The notes: a model not told the origin generated them from the letters alone. A stretch of 64,000 bases of DNA from UBA1309 sp047605645 (GCA_047605645.1 JASGFJ010000022.1:1-64000), one strand, 5' to 3'. Numbered from the stretch's first letter, positions 26,557 to 36,828 are shown. Numbers and translations are program-made.

Positions 26557-29034
26557 TTATTCTTTGAAATACACTCTTTTGACGCGTGACGACACAGAGG
26601 TCAATATTTCGTAAGGGATGGTGCCGATTCGGGAGGCTACATCAATGACCGAAATATGATCTCCGAACAGTTCCACAGTATCTCCTTCTTTTACATCCAG
26701 CCCCGTGACATCAATCATTGACAAATCCATACAAATATTACCTACAAATGGCGCTTTCTGCCCATTGACCATTACAGATCCGACTCCGTTTCCAAATTGA
26801 CGCTTCAACCCGTCTGCATATCCTATGCGAATAGTAGCAATACGCGCATCGTGATCCAGGACACCTTTTCGTCCGTATCCAACAGTTTCATCGTGGGGAA
26901 TATCTTTGATTTGAAGGATGGTTGAATGAAGCGAACACACACTCTTCGGCCCTTGCAATCCACTGGCGCTGACTCCGTAAAGGCTGATACCTAAACGAAC
27001 CATATCCAACTGTTCTTCGGGGAATCGTTCAATCCCGGCTGAATTCAGAATGTGTTTGATCACTTTATAGTCGATCCCCTCCTCCACTTTGGCGGCTACC
27101 CGCTTAAATGTAGTTATCTGATCGGTGGTAAATTCGTCGAATTTCCAGCTTTCACTAGCCGCAAGATGAGAGAATACTGACTTGACATGCAGTCCGTTCT
27201 GGTGATTCAGGATAGGGAGCAGTTTATCTAAATCCGACTCGGTGAATCCCAGACGGTGCATCCCTGTATCAATTTTCAAATGAATAGGATAGTTCGCAAC
27301 TCCCCGTTTGTTAGCTTCCCGAATAAATGCATCCAGGATTCTGAAATTATAGACTTCAGGCTCCAGAGAATATTCAAACAGGGTTTCGAATCCGCTGACT
27401 TCTGGATTAAGGACTAAAATAGGAAGCTTGATACCATCTTGACGAAGTTTTACTCCTTCTTCAGCAATAGCTACTGCGAGATAGTCGCAGCGGTGATATT
27501 GCAAGGTCTTGGCTATTTCCGATCCTCCCGAACCATAAGCATCTGCTTTGACCATACATACAATCTTTGTTTCCGGATTCAGCTTGCTCTTATAATAGTT
27601 CAGGTTGTGAACGACGGCATCCAGATTGATTTCCATTACAGTTTCATGCACTTTTTCCTCGATGCATTCATCTATTTTTTCAAAATTGAATTTCCGCGAA
27701 CCTTTCAACAAGATGACTTCATGGTGTAAGGTCTTCCATTCTCCGGAACGTATAAAATCGTCCGTCGTTTCATAGAATGATTTTTCTCTTTGTCGAAATG
27801 CATCTGCATTGCGTGTGATTTCTTCTCCAATACCGATAATACGATCTACTTTCTTATTATCAATAAGCTCGGCAACCCGGTGGTAAAGTGTTTTAGGAAG
27901 CCATCCTGTTTGCGGAATATCGGATAGAATAACGACTTTTTTCAAAGACTTGGCAGTCGCTCGTTGATCGAGAAACCCTAAAGCTATTTCCAGAGAGTTG
28001 ATATCGGAATTGTAACTATCATTGACCAGAATACAATTATTCTTACCAGGGCGAACATCCAGACGCATAGCCACCGGTTCGAGTTTTTTCATCCGTTCGG
28101 CGATTTCTTTTGTCGGAGCTTTCAGATACAAAACGGCTGCCAGACAATTAATCGCATTCTCTATGGATGCGTCATCTGTAAATGGGATTTCGAATTCACT
28201 GGTAAATCCCAAAATAGAAAAACGGACATGAGTTACCGTCTCTGTCTTATCGATATCCAGTATTTGAAGGGGAATCGTACTTGTGTGATTCTTTTTTCGT
28301 GTCCATGTCATGGCTTTTTGAGACAGACAGGAAATCTCTAGGCATTTTTGAATCAGAGGATTATCGCCATCACAGATAATGACTTCACTCTTTCGAAAAA
28401 GCTCTAACTTCTCCAAACACTTTTGTTGCAAGGTAGAGAAATTTTCCTGATGAGCATCGCCTATATTTGTCAAAATACCAATTGTAGGCCGGATGATGGG
28501 TTGTAATTTATCCATTTCCTCGGGTTGGGAAATACCGGCTTCAAAAATACCAAGCTCCGTTTGTTCATTCATTTGCCAAACAGACAAAGGAACACCGATT
28601 TGCGAATTGTAACTTCGTGGAGAACGAGTAATATTATAGTCTTCACGCAAAAGCTGATAAAGCCATTCTTTTACAATTGTTTTTCCGTTGCTCCCGGTTA
28701 TCCCGATAACAGGAATATGAAATTTGGAACGATGAAAGGCGACCAATCGCTGCATGGCAGCCAACGGATTCTTCACCACAAGAAAGTTCGCATCTTTCAA
28801 CCTTTCCCATTGCGGATCAAGCTCTTTAACCACAAAGTTTCGAACTTCCATATCATAAAGTTCTTTCACATATTTGTGACCATCGTTATTCTTTGTTTTC
28901 AAAGCAAAGAACAAACTTTGCCCGGCGTAAAACACCTGGCGACTATCAGTCAGAAGGACACTGATTTCAGCGTCTTTTAAATTCGTCTTTGGCACACCTA
29001 AAATACGTGCTATTTCAAAAATCGAATACGTCAT
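26557..29034 (-). CDS. bifunctional UDP-MurNAc-tripeptide:D-Ala-D-Ala ligase / alanine racemase
   Basis: 825 residues, a fusion of MurF (about 1-460) and alanine racemase (about 465-825). The MurF part has the ATP loop GITGSNGKT (GSNGKT at 114-119) and the NDSYNSD motif. The Alr part opens MEINLDAVVHNLNYYKSKL with the PLP lysine Lys496 in MVKADAYGSG, and carries the catalytic tyrosine in RIGYADGLKR. Together they make D-alanine and attach D-Ala-D-Ala to the peptidoglycan precursor, in the cytoplasm. The fusion is characteristic of Bacteroidota. It follows the GSCFA gene by 12 bases, probably one operon. Confidence 0.96.
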   Translation of the reverse strand: MTYSIFEIARILGVPKTNLKDAEISVLLTDSRQVFYAGQSLFFALKTKNNDGHKYVKELYDMEVRNFVVKELDPQWERLKDANFLVVKNPLAAMQRLVAFHRSKFHIPVIGITGSNGKTIVKEWLYQLLREDYNITRSPRSYNSQIGVPLSVWQMNEQTELGIFEAGISQPEEMDKLQPIIRPTIGILTNIGDAHQENFSTLQQKCLEKLELFRKSEVIICDGDNPLIQKCLEISCLSQKAMTWTRKKNHTSTIPLQILDIDKTETVTHVRFSILGFTSEFEIPFTDDASIENAINCLAAVLYLKAPTKEIAERMKKLEPVAMRLDVRPGKNNCILVNDSYNSDINSLEIALGFLDQRATAKSLKKVVILSDIPQTGWLPKTLYHRVAELIDNKKVDRIIGIGEEITRNADAFRQREKSFYETTDDFIRSGEWKTLHHEVILLKGSRKFNFEKIDECIEEKVHETVMEINLDAVVHNLNYYKSKLNPETKIVCMVKADAYGSGGSEIAKTLQYHRCDYLAVAIAEEGVKLRQDGIKLPILVLNPEVSGFETLFEYSLEPEVYNFRILDAFIREANKRGVANYPIHLKIDTGMHRLGFTESDLDKLLPILNHQNGLHVKSVFSHLAASESWKFDEFTTDQITTFKRVAAKVEEGIDYKVIKHILNSAGIERFPEEQLDMVRLGISLYGVSASGLQGPKSVCSLHSTILQIKDIPHDETVGYGRKGVLDHDARIATIRIGYADGLKRQFGNGVGSVMVNGQKAPFVGNICMDLSMIDVTGLDVKEGDTVELFGDHISVIDVASRIGTIPYEILTSVSSRVKRVYFKE

Positions 29035-29046
29035 TTTATCTATTTA

Positions 29047-30045
29047 TTAATCCCCCAAAAGGGAAATTCTTGATTCTAGTTCGTCTATTTCTCTTTGACA
29101 GAGAATGTATGAATATCTGTCCTGAAAATTTTTCAACTTAATCTGTGTTTTCTCTAAAAACAGGCGATATTCGGGTGTATCTCCTTTCAAAGGCCTATGC
29201 TGAAGAGCTTTCGAGATCTCAGTCCATTTCCTATTAATGAGTTGTGTTTCTTCAGAAAAATATGCATCTGCAAATTTACCGAGACAATATTCTACAGCCT
29301 GAATGCCGGGATGAATCATATCAGTCGCATAAAACCTGTAATCGCGCAAATCATCCAGAATCAACTCGTAAGAAGGAAAATAATCTATCTCCTCGGGAAA
29401 TTTATCTCTCAATTCATCAATAGCCAATAAAAGAATAGATTTGCTTAACTGATTTTCATGCGCTCCGTCTTTGAGGTGCCGGACAGGGCTTACCGTGAAG
29501 AGAAAACGTATTCCCGGGTTTACAAGTTGTACTTTGATTATAATTTCCGACCAGACATCAACAATCTCTGCAACAGATAACCTTCTTCGATGAAAATAAG
29601 ATGCCGGAAGTTTATGACAATTATTTACAATCTGCCGATTTTCAATAGTTTCATATACATACGAAGTACCGAAAGTCAATATCAGCCAATCTGCCTTACG
29701 TAAATTTTGAGAACCTTTTTCTCTCCTCAAGTTCAATTGCTGTAGAAACTGGTCCAAATCGGGTGATGAAAAATCGCCATGATGCATTAAACTGAAATAC
29801 AATCCATTTCGAGCCAACACATCTGATCTCGAAAAGGAGTATTCATCCAGAAGAAGACTAATTGCTTTTGCTGCAGAGAGAGGATTATAAGTAATGCCGA
29901 AAGGATTTAAATCGATATCAAACTTACAGTTGACCAAGCGCTCCCCTATATTTTCAGCGAAGCAGGAACCCAGCATCACCAACTTCTGCCGGTGAGTGAT
30001 TGGAAAGTTTGCAATATGTACATCAATTTCTGTCCTAAATTTCAT
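29047..30045 (-). CDS. GSCFA domain-containing protein (SGNH-hydrolase-like)
   Basis: 332 residues with no signal peptide. The family-naming motif is present as MLGSCFAENIGERL (about 24-37), followed by NPFGITYNPLSAA and later FTVSPVRHLKDG and an ATDMIHPG segment. GSCFA proteins resemble SGNH/GDSL esterases, in which Gly-x-Ser, Asn and His carry out ester hydrolysis; the DMIHP block supplies a candidate Asp/His. No substrate is established to my knowledge. It is translationally close to murF-alr, so a role linked to wall or envelope acylation is possible but inferred. Confidence 0.85.
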   Translation of the reverse strand: MKFRTEIDVHIANFPITHRQKLVMLGSCFAENIGERLVNCKFDIDLNPFGITYNPLSAAKAISLLLDEYSFSRSDVLARNGLYFSLMHHGDFSSPDLDQFLQQLNLRREKGSQNLRKADWLILTFGTSYVYETIENRQIVNNCHKLPASYFHRRRLSVAEIVDVWSEIIIKVQLVNPGIRFLFTVSPVRHLKDGAHENQLSKSILLLAIDELRDKFPEEIDYFPSYELILDDLRDYRFYATDMIHPGIQAVEYCLGKFADAYFSEETQLINRKWTEISKALQHRPLKGDTPEYRLFLEKTQIKLKNFQDRYSYILCQREIDELESRISLLGD

Positions 30046-30097
30046 CTGAGAGTTCCCTATTTAGTCAACGCCTTCGATTTATCGTACAAATAGGATA

Positions 30098-30105
30098 CAA
30101 AATTA
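30098..30105 (-). promoter_or_regulatory. -7 promoter element of the GSCFA-murF/alr operon
   Basis: Minus-strand TAATTTTG matches TAnnTTTG. The start would be near 30091, about 46 bases upstream of the GSCFA ATG. The -33 box is weak. Confidence 0.5.
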
Positions 30106-30172
30106 GAAAAGATTGGTGCTAAAGTGTAATTTTTCATGTTATATTTTCACATTCTATTCTGTCAATAAAAAC

Positions 30173-30256
30173 AAAAAAAAAGGTTGTCATCCCGACAACC
30201 AATCTTCATTGTTTAACCTTAAATCTAATACCATGAAAAACACAGAACAAAGATAA
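30173..30256. ncRNA. candidate minus-strand sRNA with terminator, antisense to a short leader (MKNTEQR)
   Basis: On the minus strand a perfect 7-bp hairpin (arms 30194-30200 and 30182-30188, loop of 5) runs straight into nine Ts (30173-30181), an excellent intrinsic terminator. No minus-strand protein gene lies upstream of it. Opposite, on the plus strand, the sequence TTAACCTTAAATCTAATACC leads to an ATG at 30233 opening an 8-codon frame (MKNTEQR, stop at 30254-30256). This arrangement resembles the short antisense sRNAs described opposite leaders of Bacteroides polysaccharide-utilization operons (DonS-like). Here it lies 253 bases before a sugar transferase. The terminator is seen; the sRNA identity and start point are inferred. 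Confidence 0.5.
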
Positions 30257-30508
30257 TGCTTTTCTGCATAGATAAAGCCACTATCACTCATCTATTTTTT
30301 CTATATACGAAGAAGATCGGAATTGAAATAAGTTTTAGTCTCTCTTTATCATTAAAAAGGGGCTTTCCTATGTTTTTTTTTGATTTCTTTTCATATATTT
30401 GTCGTTATCAAATGAAAGTTAAAATTACACATTGACTTTGGGAGATCTATAAACAGTAGATATACAATTAATTTTACCCGTACGGACTCACTAAAATAGA
30501 AAGAATAG
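30257..30508 (+). other. leader region of the sugar transferase gene
   Basis: About 250 A+T-rich bases between the short leader frame and the sugar transferase ATG. A TATTTGTCG near 30396-30404 is promoter-like but not a clean match. No gene or strong hairpin seen. Confidence 0.35.
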
Positions 30509-31918
30509 ATGAACTTAAGATATTCTAAATACATTACACCTATATGCGCCACCTTAGATGTAGTTACAATTTGTGGTTTGTTCTTTTTATTTAACTACAT
30601 AGCAAACGATGGAGATACCTTTCGAGAAAGTATATTGATGGGAATCGAAAATTACTACAAGGCTTTTATTTTGTTTATTTTCAGTTGGTATTTTATCACT
30701 CAGAAAACAAAAATCTATTCTTTACACCGGGGAATAAGTCTCATAGAGATCCTGAAAAAAGTCGGCTTGCAAATCATTCTTTTCAGCGTTATCGTCTTTG
30801 CTATATCCGGATTTAGAGATTCCTATCTCTCACGTGGCCCTTATGCGGTTTATTTTCTAAGTACCCTCTTCTTACTCACCCTTTTGTACAGGACTATCTT
30901 TTTTATTCTTATCCGTTCCAGAAGGCTTCGGGGTGGCAATGTCAGAGGAGTTGTTTTTGTCGATAGAAATGACAATACAATGAAACTGCAAAATCTTTTT
31001 GACAAATACAAAATCTACGGTATGCAGACAGAGGGTTGCTTTTGTGCGGATGAAGACATGCTGTATGCAAGACCACTAACACACAGATACAACCTTAAAG
31101 ATTTAGATAATTTTATCAAAGAGAATAATGTTTCTATCTTATTTTTCTCTATGTCCGGAAAACTGGAAAATAAGATTGATGAGATAAATGAACTGGTCGA
31201 CAGAAATCATTTGCGCATTATTTACATACCGAAATCATCTTACGACTTATCTGCCGGAGTGAAAATGGATTATTTCTATGGTTTCCCGGCATTAGTCCCG
31301 GAGCGATTACCTTTAGATTTGACAGTAAATAAAATATTAAAACGAGTGTTCGATATTTGTTTCTCTCTTTTCATCATCGTCTTCCTTCTCAGCTGGCTTT
31401 ATCCGCTGATTGCATTGCTGATCAAGCTGGATTCGAAAGGCAATGTGCTGTTTATTCAAAAGAGAAACGGATTAGACGGCAAGCCTTTTGGCTGTTATAA
31501 GTTCCGGACAATGAGACCGAGTGCCGACGCAGGAATTGTCTCAACAGTGAAAGGAGACAAACGTATTACAAAAATCGGGAATTTCCTTAGGAAAACAAGC
31601 CTGGATGAATTTCCCCAGTTCTTCAATGTTCTTAAAGGGGATATGTCTATCGTTGGACCACGCCCGCACATGGTCTACCAAGATGAACATTACAATAACC
31701 TTTTACCGAAATATTGTGTCCGCTATTTTGTTAAACCGGGCATTACCGGCTTGTCACAAGTTTCAGGTTACAGAGGAGAAATCCGCACAGATGAAGATAT
31801 GGAAAACCGGATCATTACAGATATGTATTATGTCAGAAGCTGGTCATTTATGATGGATTTGCTCATTATCGGCAAAACCGTTTACTACGCGATTGTAGGA
31901 GATAAACAAGCTATTTAA
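30509..31918 (+). CDS. undecaprenyl-phosphate sugar phosphotransferase (polyprenyl glycosylphosphotransferase)
   Basis: 469 residues. About five N-terminal membrane helices (first near 11-30) and a Rossmann-like CoA-binding middle domain (about 140-250) lead to a sixth helix (about 285-308). The C-terminal bacterial sugar transferase domain has KRNGLDGKPFGCYKFRTM, KTSLDEFPQFFNVLKGDMS with the IVGPRPH block, and PGITGLSQVSGYRG. It transfers a hexose 1-phosphate to undecaprenyl phosphate, starting an exopolysaccharide, capsule or O-antigen unit at the inner membrane. It stands alone, without other polysaccharide genes, and is closed by a strong hairpin. Confidence 0.93.
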   Translation: MNLRYSKYITPICATLDVVTICGLFFLFNYIANDGDTFRESILMGIENYYKAFILFIFSWYFITQKTKIYSLHRGISLIEILKKVGLQIILFSVIVFAISGFRDSYLSRGPYAVYFLSTLFLLTLLYRTIFFILIRSRRLRGGNVRGVVFVDRNDNTMKLQNLFDKYKIYGMQTEGCFCADEDMLYARPLTHRYNLKDLDNFIKENNVSILFFSMSGKLENKIDEINELVDRNHLRIIYIPKSSYDLSAGVKMDYFYGFPALVPERLPLDLTVNKILKRVFDICFSLFIIVFLLSWLYPLIALLIKLDSKGNVLFIQKRNGLDGKPFGCYKFRTMRPSADAGIVSTVKGDKRITKIGNFLRKTSLDEFPQFFNVLKGDMSIVGPRPHMVYQDEHYNNLLPKYCVRYFVKPGITGLSQVSGYRGEIRTDEDMENRIITDMYYVRSWSFMMDLLIIGKTVYYAIVGDKQAI

Positions 31919-31937
31919 TCAACTCAATTGATACACT

Positions 31938-31980
31938 AAAACGACAAAGCATCTTCTCGTCGAAGATGCTTTGTCGTTTT
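31938..31980. terminator. perfect 19-bp bidirectional terminator
   Basis: A 19-bp perfect stem (31938-31956 and 31962-31980, 5-base loop), beginning AAAACGACAAAG and ending CTTTGTCGTTTT, separates the convergent sugar transferase and TamB genes. The tamB stop codon (31979-31981) lies at its edge. Confidence 0.9.
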
Positions 31981-34900
31981 ATTTAGTTCCGGAGACATTA
32001 TTCTCCTGAGGGATACTTGTCGGAGGAGTTTTCTTCTTTCTAAAGAACCTGAACAAATCGCGGAACCGTTTAGAGTCACGAGTATAAACAATACCAACGC
32101 CTTGCGTCATTGTAGACTGAATATAATACTTGTTGTTTTCCTTATTATAGACCCTCAGCGTAAGATAATTGTTTAACAGGTATTCCACATCGACATTACC
32201 CACCAAGCTTTCGGATGTACCGGTGAGTTCCGACCCGGAGCGATAGCCCAAATTTGTCTTTACACGCAACTTGTCGTTAAATAAACGGGTGGAAACATTC
32301 ACATTGACATCCATATTCGATATAGTTCCGTCATTGCTTGAGACATTGGTATCAATATTCCATTTATCCCCCAATATTTTCCCGAAAAGAGAGTCAAAGG
32401 CCTTACTTAAAGCTCCGGAAGCCACAGATGTCATCACATTGTTGACTCCTAAATTAGATGCAACGCTATTTGTCCCTGCACTGTTATAAAAAGAATTCGT
32501 AAAAATGAGATAAACGAACTGCTGCGTTTTCTGTTCATCAGTAGCAATCAACGCCCTTAGTTTACTTTTAATGTCTTCATTCGCATCAGGCAAATCAATA
32601 TTATAGCTAAGATTCATTTTATTCATATCGCCTTTAATACCTAAAATACAGTGGACATCTGCTCGCGTAGAAGTCAGATTCTGATCGGTAGAGAAACTCT
32701 CATCCAATGTTTTCAAGTCGGCTTTCACTTCTTTGTATGCAGTGATATCAAAGGTGGTTCGCATCGGATCCCCTCGGAATACCAGGCTACTTCCTTCCTG
32801 AATCTGAAACTCCATATTGGAAATCTGCTGCAAATCAAGCTTCACTGTTCCTTGAGTGACATTATAATTTCCAAAAATTGTTGTTTGCGCAGTCGTATTG
32901 TCGTAAGCAAATTTTATCTGTCCGGTACCGGCTACACGCATCGTCGTATTTCCTGTTAGTTGCGCCATAATAATATTCAGCCTCAAATTATCAGACAGAT
33001 TCGCAGTTCCTTGCACCTGCATCTTAAAAGGGGAATCATTATTTCTCACCGGCACTGTTCTCACCGGATGAGACCTTTCCAGTGAGTCTGTATTTATCTC
33101 GGAAGGGGTATTGATAAACACAACACCTTTGTATTGGACTGCACTCTCGGTTTGAGGCATTACGACCGTAAAATTAGAATTATTGGCATTCCTTATATCC
33201 AGCTGAATATTCATCCCCTGGGTATCACCCGTCAACCGGGCATTCCCCGACGCATACACTTTGCCATAGTAAAGGCTATCGGTACGGTTCTCGGTATTCA
33301 TCACCATAAAGTTATTCATGCGTGCATTCAGCGTATACCGAAAGTTCTTGAATCCACTGTGAGTCACATCTGCATTCACATAAGCCTTATTCCCCGAAGG
33401 ATCTACCACTGTCAGGTTATCAAATCCTATCTTATTACGAGAAATACTGATGGTATCCGAAACCTTGTAAGTGACGTTCGTATAATCGACTCCGAACACG
33501 CCGTTGGCAATGCCTAGCCAGCCTTCAATATCTGGATTCGCAGCCGGGCCTTTGACGCTTATATTCGAACTCAATTCCCCTTTGAGTGTACTCAATGAAC
33601 CGGCTGTAAAGGGTTGCATCCAATCCATTGTCATCTTGTCCATCGCAACATTCAAATCGAGTCGCAAAGAGTCGCCCGTATATACAAGTCCGGTGACATG
33701 AGCCAGTTGTTTATTGTTTCGTTCCAGTTTGGCAGCTAAATCCACCGCTTGTGATTCACTTCTCCATTTACTCACCAAATCGACAGAACCGACAGAATCA
33801 CCGGAGACAACAATATTGTTCATTTTGAATCCGTCTGTATAAATCTCGGGTAAGTTCATCGCAGAAGCAATATGCAGCGAGCCATCCAGAACAGCGTCGA
33901 TGTTCTTTATATCAAAAGCTGATAATAATTCTGCCAGCTGCGCTTTTTGAAAATCAACGCGTAAAGTATCGGATGAACTATCCGAAACCGTTCCGTTAAT
34001 CCGAATGTAATTTTTACCTTCTACCTTGAGGCCTAAATCTGAAATATCGGTACGCCTGCCTACATTGACAATTTGAGCCGGAGTGAGTAAAAACCGCAGA
34101 TCGTTGACATATATCATGGAAGGTTCTACATGGAGATGAGAAATCAGTTCTTTCTTCTTATTCCGGGAGAAAAAAGCATAGGAATCAAGCTGCCCGCCGA
34201 CAGACATATCAGGAGTCTCGTTGCTATAATTAATTTGCGAACGAATCGTGTCGGACAAAGCATTAGCCTTGGTATACAATTCCATACGGCTACCTTTTGC
34301 ATCATCGAAATACTGTGCATGAGCATCCATATTCAATTGGTGATTTGCCGTTGATACATTCAATGTCATGTCTTTGATATCTCCATTATTATACTTCAGC
34401 AGAGGAGCGCTTCCAGTGAGAGTCAGAGCCTGTTCGCGGGTATTCACTGAACCATCGAGCGAAACAGGACTGGTGAGGCTGACCGGAATCCGGAAAATAG
34501 ATTCGAGCTGTTTTGTATCCTTTGTTTTTGCCGTGAAGGTAAAATTGTTGGCATTGGGAAGCCGCCTCCCCGAGGTTAGAACAAACTGAGGCAAATACCG
34601 ATGAACCACATGGCAGAGCTCATCCACAAGCGATCCGGGATCAATCACACCATCAACCCGCGCATCCAGGAAAGAGGATGAAAGCTCCATAAAATCTGTT
34701 TTATTCCCGTTTTTCCCTGCCGAAAAACGGATTAAACCGGGCGTGAAATGCGTGTCGCCATCTGCAAAGTCCAAATTTTCCATCTGTGCATATCCACTGA
34801 AACCCGATTTACTATCGCCGGATATATTTCCCTCCAGATTAGCAGACAAGAAAGGATTGTTCCATTTTTCATACCTGTAGAATGAATTGATATGCAGATG

Positions 34901-36451
34901 CTGTACCGAACCTTTGAAGGCATAAACAGGTCTCGCACCTTGTATCATTTTAAAGTCGGCGAGAATTCTTCCCTGCTTCATATCTGCATTTAGGGTTCCG
35001 TTAGTTTGCTGAGGAGAGTAATTCACCGCAAAACGGATATTCTTATATTTCTCTTTTTGGTATTCAATCGAATTTACAGTACCTGCGGCTTTTGCCGTGA
35101 AAACGCCCGGCCTGGTTTGCATATAAGCAATATCAGCACCGGCTGTGACCCGTCCCAGGGAATTTCCGCCGAAAGGCTTCAGATTAAAGTTTTGCGTCAG
35201 TATATTTCCTTTCACTCCAAGCTTGTTGAAAGTACTGTCCAGAGTCATTCTTCCGTTCAATGAGAGCGCACCGGGCCTCATCCACACATCGGCTTTCAAA
35301 TTCATCTTTTGCAGCGAACCGTCGGCAAAAGCTTTCAGACGAATATCTCCCACTGCTTTCATCTGCTCAGGCATCTTATAGCGGGGATTATTCATACGCA
35401 TCAAGTCAAGGAATCCGGCCTGAGTCATCCGGAACTTTTTCACATCGAGCCGCATTCGTGACGTAAAATAACGACTGTAATTTGTCAATTCTCCGCTGGC
35501 AATCAAGGCTATCTTCTTGCCATAGTTCAAATTCAACCCATCCACCGTTATCGACGGAAGCTTTCCCCTTATTTTCCCGTTCAGAAAAATAGAATCCTTC
35601 AAAGATTTCATCTGTTGTGCAAAATAAGCAATATCCTTCGGTGAAATAACCGACTTATTGATTTGAGCATTCACCGTTTGTTGCAATACATCATAACCGG
35701 CAGAAGGGATATCAATATCGGATCCGCCAAGATGAAGCCGCGCATTCTCAACCAAAAACAGGGAACCTTTGCTTGTGAGCCTCAAGGAAGATTTCAACAA
35801 ATTGAGACCAGATATATCGTGGGCAGCGAAATTATCGACACGAATATCCAAGCGGGTACTTTCGACGGAAGGCAGCGATAAATCGGCATTGACTCCGCTC
35901 AAAACAATATGCGAGACATTAAACAGATCGGGCGTCCGGGGATCAGACAAAGTTTCATAACTCAACCTTCCTTTTCGAAGCTTCACTCGCTCCATTGAAA
36001 CCTGCATAGGCTCACCCGATTTCTTTTTAGTGGTGTCGGAAGAAGCAAAAGCGTCGATAAGAAACTGATAATTATAAGCAGAAGCAGAGTCTTTTCTATG
36101 AATATTTAAGGCAAAATCAGTCAAAGAGATATTCTTGATAAGTACCTGGTTTCTCAACAATTTCCAAGCATCAATATCTGTACTGAACTCTTTTGCATAA
36201 AGCAGCGTATCTCCTTTTTTATCCTCGAGATAAACTCCTTGAAGCTCTACATGGTTGAAAAGCCGTAGTTGGATTCGATCTATAGAAACTTCGGTTTTGA
36301 TTTTCGTACGTATCTTGTCCAAAGCGAACTGCAACACCCGCTGCTGAACTGAAGGGATCAGCAGCAAGCAATAGATCAACACATTGAGAATAACAATTCC
36401 CAACACGACGAAAAGTCCGATAACTCCTATTTTCTTCAGGATCTTCAACAC
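31979..36451 (-). CDS. tamB: TamB-family translocation/assembly module protein
   Basis: 1490 residues. One N-terminal membrane anchor (about 8-33) is followed by a very long, almost purely beta-strand region and the C-terminal TamB/DUF490 domain (about 1050-1440), with FGNYNVTQGTVKLDLQ and the LGIKGDMNKMNLSYNIDLP strand pattern. TamB proteins form a periplasm-spanning groove and, with an Omp85 partner, help move lipids or insert outer-membrane proteins. The partner (TamA/BamA-like) is not in this window. The length fits Bacteroidota homologues. It lies 26 bases after the ArsC-like gene on the same strand. Confidence 0.92.
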   Translation of the reverse strand: MLKILKKIGVIGLFVVLGIVILNVLIYCLLLIPSVQQRVLQFALDKIRTKIKTEVSIDRIQLRLFNHVELQGVYLEDKKGDTLLYAKEFSTDIDAWKLLRNQVLIKNISLTDFALNIHRKDSASAYNYQFLIDAFASSDTTKKKSGEPMQVSMERVKLRKGRLSYETLSDPRTPDLFNVSHIVLSGVNADLSLPSVESTRLDIRVDNFAAHDISGLNLLKSSLRLTSKGSLFLVENARLHLGGSDIDIPSAGYDVLQQTVNAQINKSVISPKDIAYFAQQMKSLKDSIFLNGKIRGKLPSITVDGLNLNYGKKIALIASGELTNYSRYFTSRMRLDVKKFRMTQAGFLDLMRMNNPRYKMPEQMKAVGDIRLKAFADGSLQKMNLKADVWMRPGALSLNGRMTLDSTFNKLGVKGNILTQNFNLKPFGGNSLGRVTAGADIAYMQTRPGVFTAKAAGTVNSIEYQKEKYKNIRFAVNYSPQQTNGTLNADMKQGRILADFKMIQGARPVYAFKGSVQHLHINSFYRYEKWNNPFLSANLEGNISGDSKSGFSGYAQMENLDFADGDTHFTPGLIRFSAGKNGNKTDFMELSSSFLDARVDGVIDPGSLVDELCHVVHRYLPQFVLTSGRRLPNANNFTFTAKTKDTKQLESIFRIPVSLTSPVSLDGSVNTREQALTLTGSAPLLKYNNGDIKDMTLNVSTANHQLNMDAHAQYFDDAKGSRMELYTKANALSDTIRSQINYSNETPDMSVGGQLDSYAFFSRNKKKELISHLHVEPSMIYVNDLRFLLTPAQIVNVGRRTDISDLGLKVEGKNYIRINGTVSDSSSDTLRVDFQKAQLAELLSAFDIKNIDAVLDGSLHIASAMNLPEIYTDGFKMNNIVVSGDSVGSVDLVSKWRSESQAVDLAAKLERNNKQLAHVTGLVYTGDSLRLDLNVAMDKMTMDWMQPFTAGSLSTLKGELSSNISVKGPAANPDIEGWLGIANGVFGVDYTNVTYKVSDTISISRNKIGFDNLTVVDPSGNKAYVNADVTHSGFKNFRYTLNARMNNFMVMNTENRTDSLYYGKVYASGNARLTGDTQGMNIQLDIRNANNSNFTVVMPQTESAVQYKGVVFINTPSEINTDSLERSHPVRTVPVRNNDSPFKMQVQGTANLSDNLRLNIIMAQLTGNTTMRVAGTGQIKFAYDNTTAQTTIFGNYNVTQGTVKLDLQQISNMEFQIQEGSSLVFRGDPMRTTFDITAYKEVKADLKTLDESFSTDQNLTSTRADVHCILGIKGDMNKMNLSYNIDLPDANEDIKSKLRALIATDEQKTQQFVYLIFTNSFYNSAGTNSVASNLGVNNVMTSVASGALSKAFDSLFGKILGDKWNIDTNVSSNDGTISNMDVNVNVSTRLFNDKLRVKTNLGYRSGSELTGTSESLVGNVDVEYLLNNYLTLRVYNKENNKYYIQSTMTQGVGIVYTRDSKRFRDLFRFFRKKKTPPTSIPQENNVSGTK

Positions 36452-36477
36452 AGGCTATTTCATTTTTTCAAACACAA

Positions 36478-36828
36478 TTAAAGCAGACGAGAGCTCCATT
36501 CATCTTCCTTAAATCCAACCAATACGAAATCATCGGCTATAACAAGCGGGCGTTTTACCAACATGCCATTTTCGGACAGAACACGAATCAATTCTTCTGT
36601 GGAAGCCGCTTTAACTACTTCTTTGAGATTCCTTTCTTTATAGAGCAATCCGGAAGTATTAAAAAATTTAGCAACAGACAGTCCGCTTTTTTCGATCCAG
36701 CCCTTCAATTCGTCCTCTTTTGGATTGTTTTCTACAATATTACGCAAATCAGCGGCAATCTGATGTTCTTCGAGCCATTTAAGAGCCTTTCGGCATGTTC
36801 CGCATTTGGGATAAAAAAGTACGAGCAT
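36478..36828 (-). CDS. ArsC/Spx-family protein
   Basis: 116 residues with a thioredoxin-like ArsC fold. The N-terminal redox motif is CGTCRK (Cys9, Cys12), followed by FNTSGLLYKERNLKE and the late LVKRPLVI cis-proline region. Members are named arsenate reductase family proteins, but the CxxC form without the ArsC arginine triad is closer to Spx/YffB-like proteins than to true arsenate reductases. It probably has a thiol-redox or regulatory role. It is cotranscribed with tamB. Confidence 0.85.
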   Translation of the reverse strand: MLVLFYPKCGTCRKALKWLEEHQIAADLRNIVENNPKEDELKGWIEKSGLSVAKFFNTSGLLYKERNLKEVVKAASTEELIRVLSENGMLVKRPLVIADDFVLVGFKEDEWSSRLL

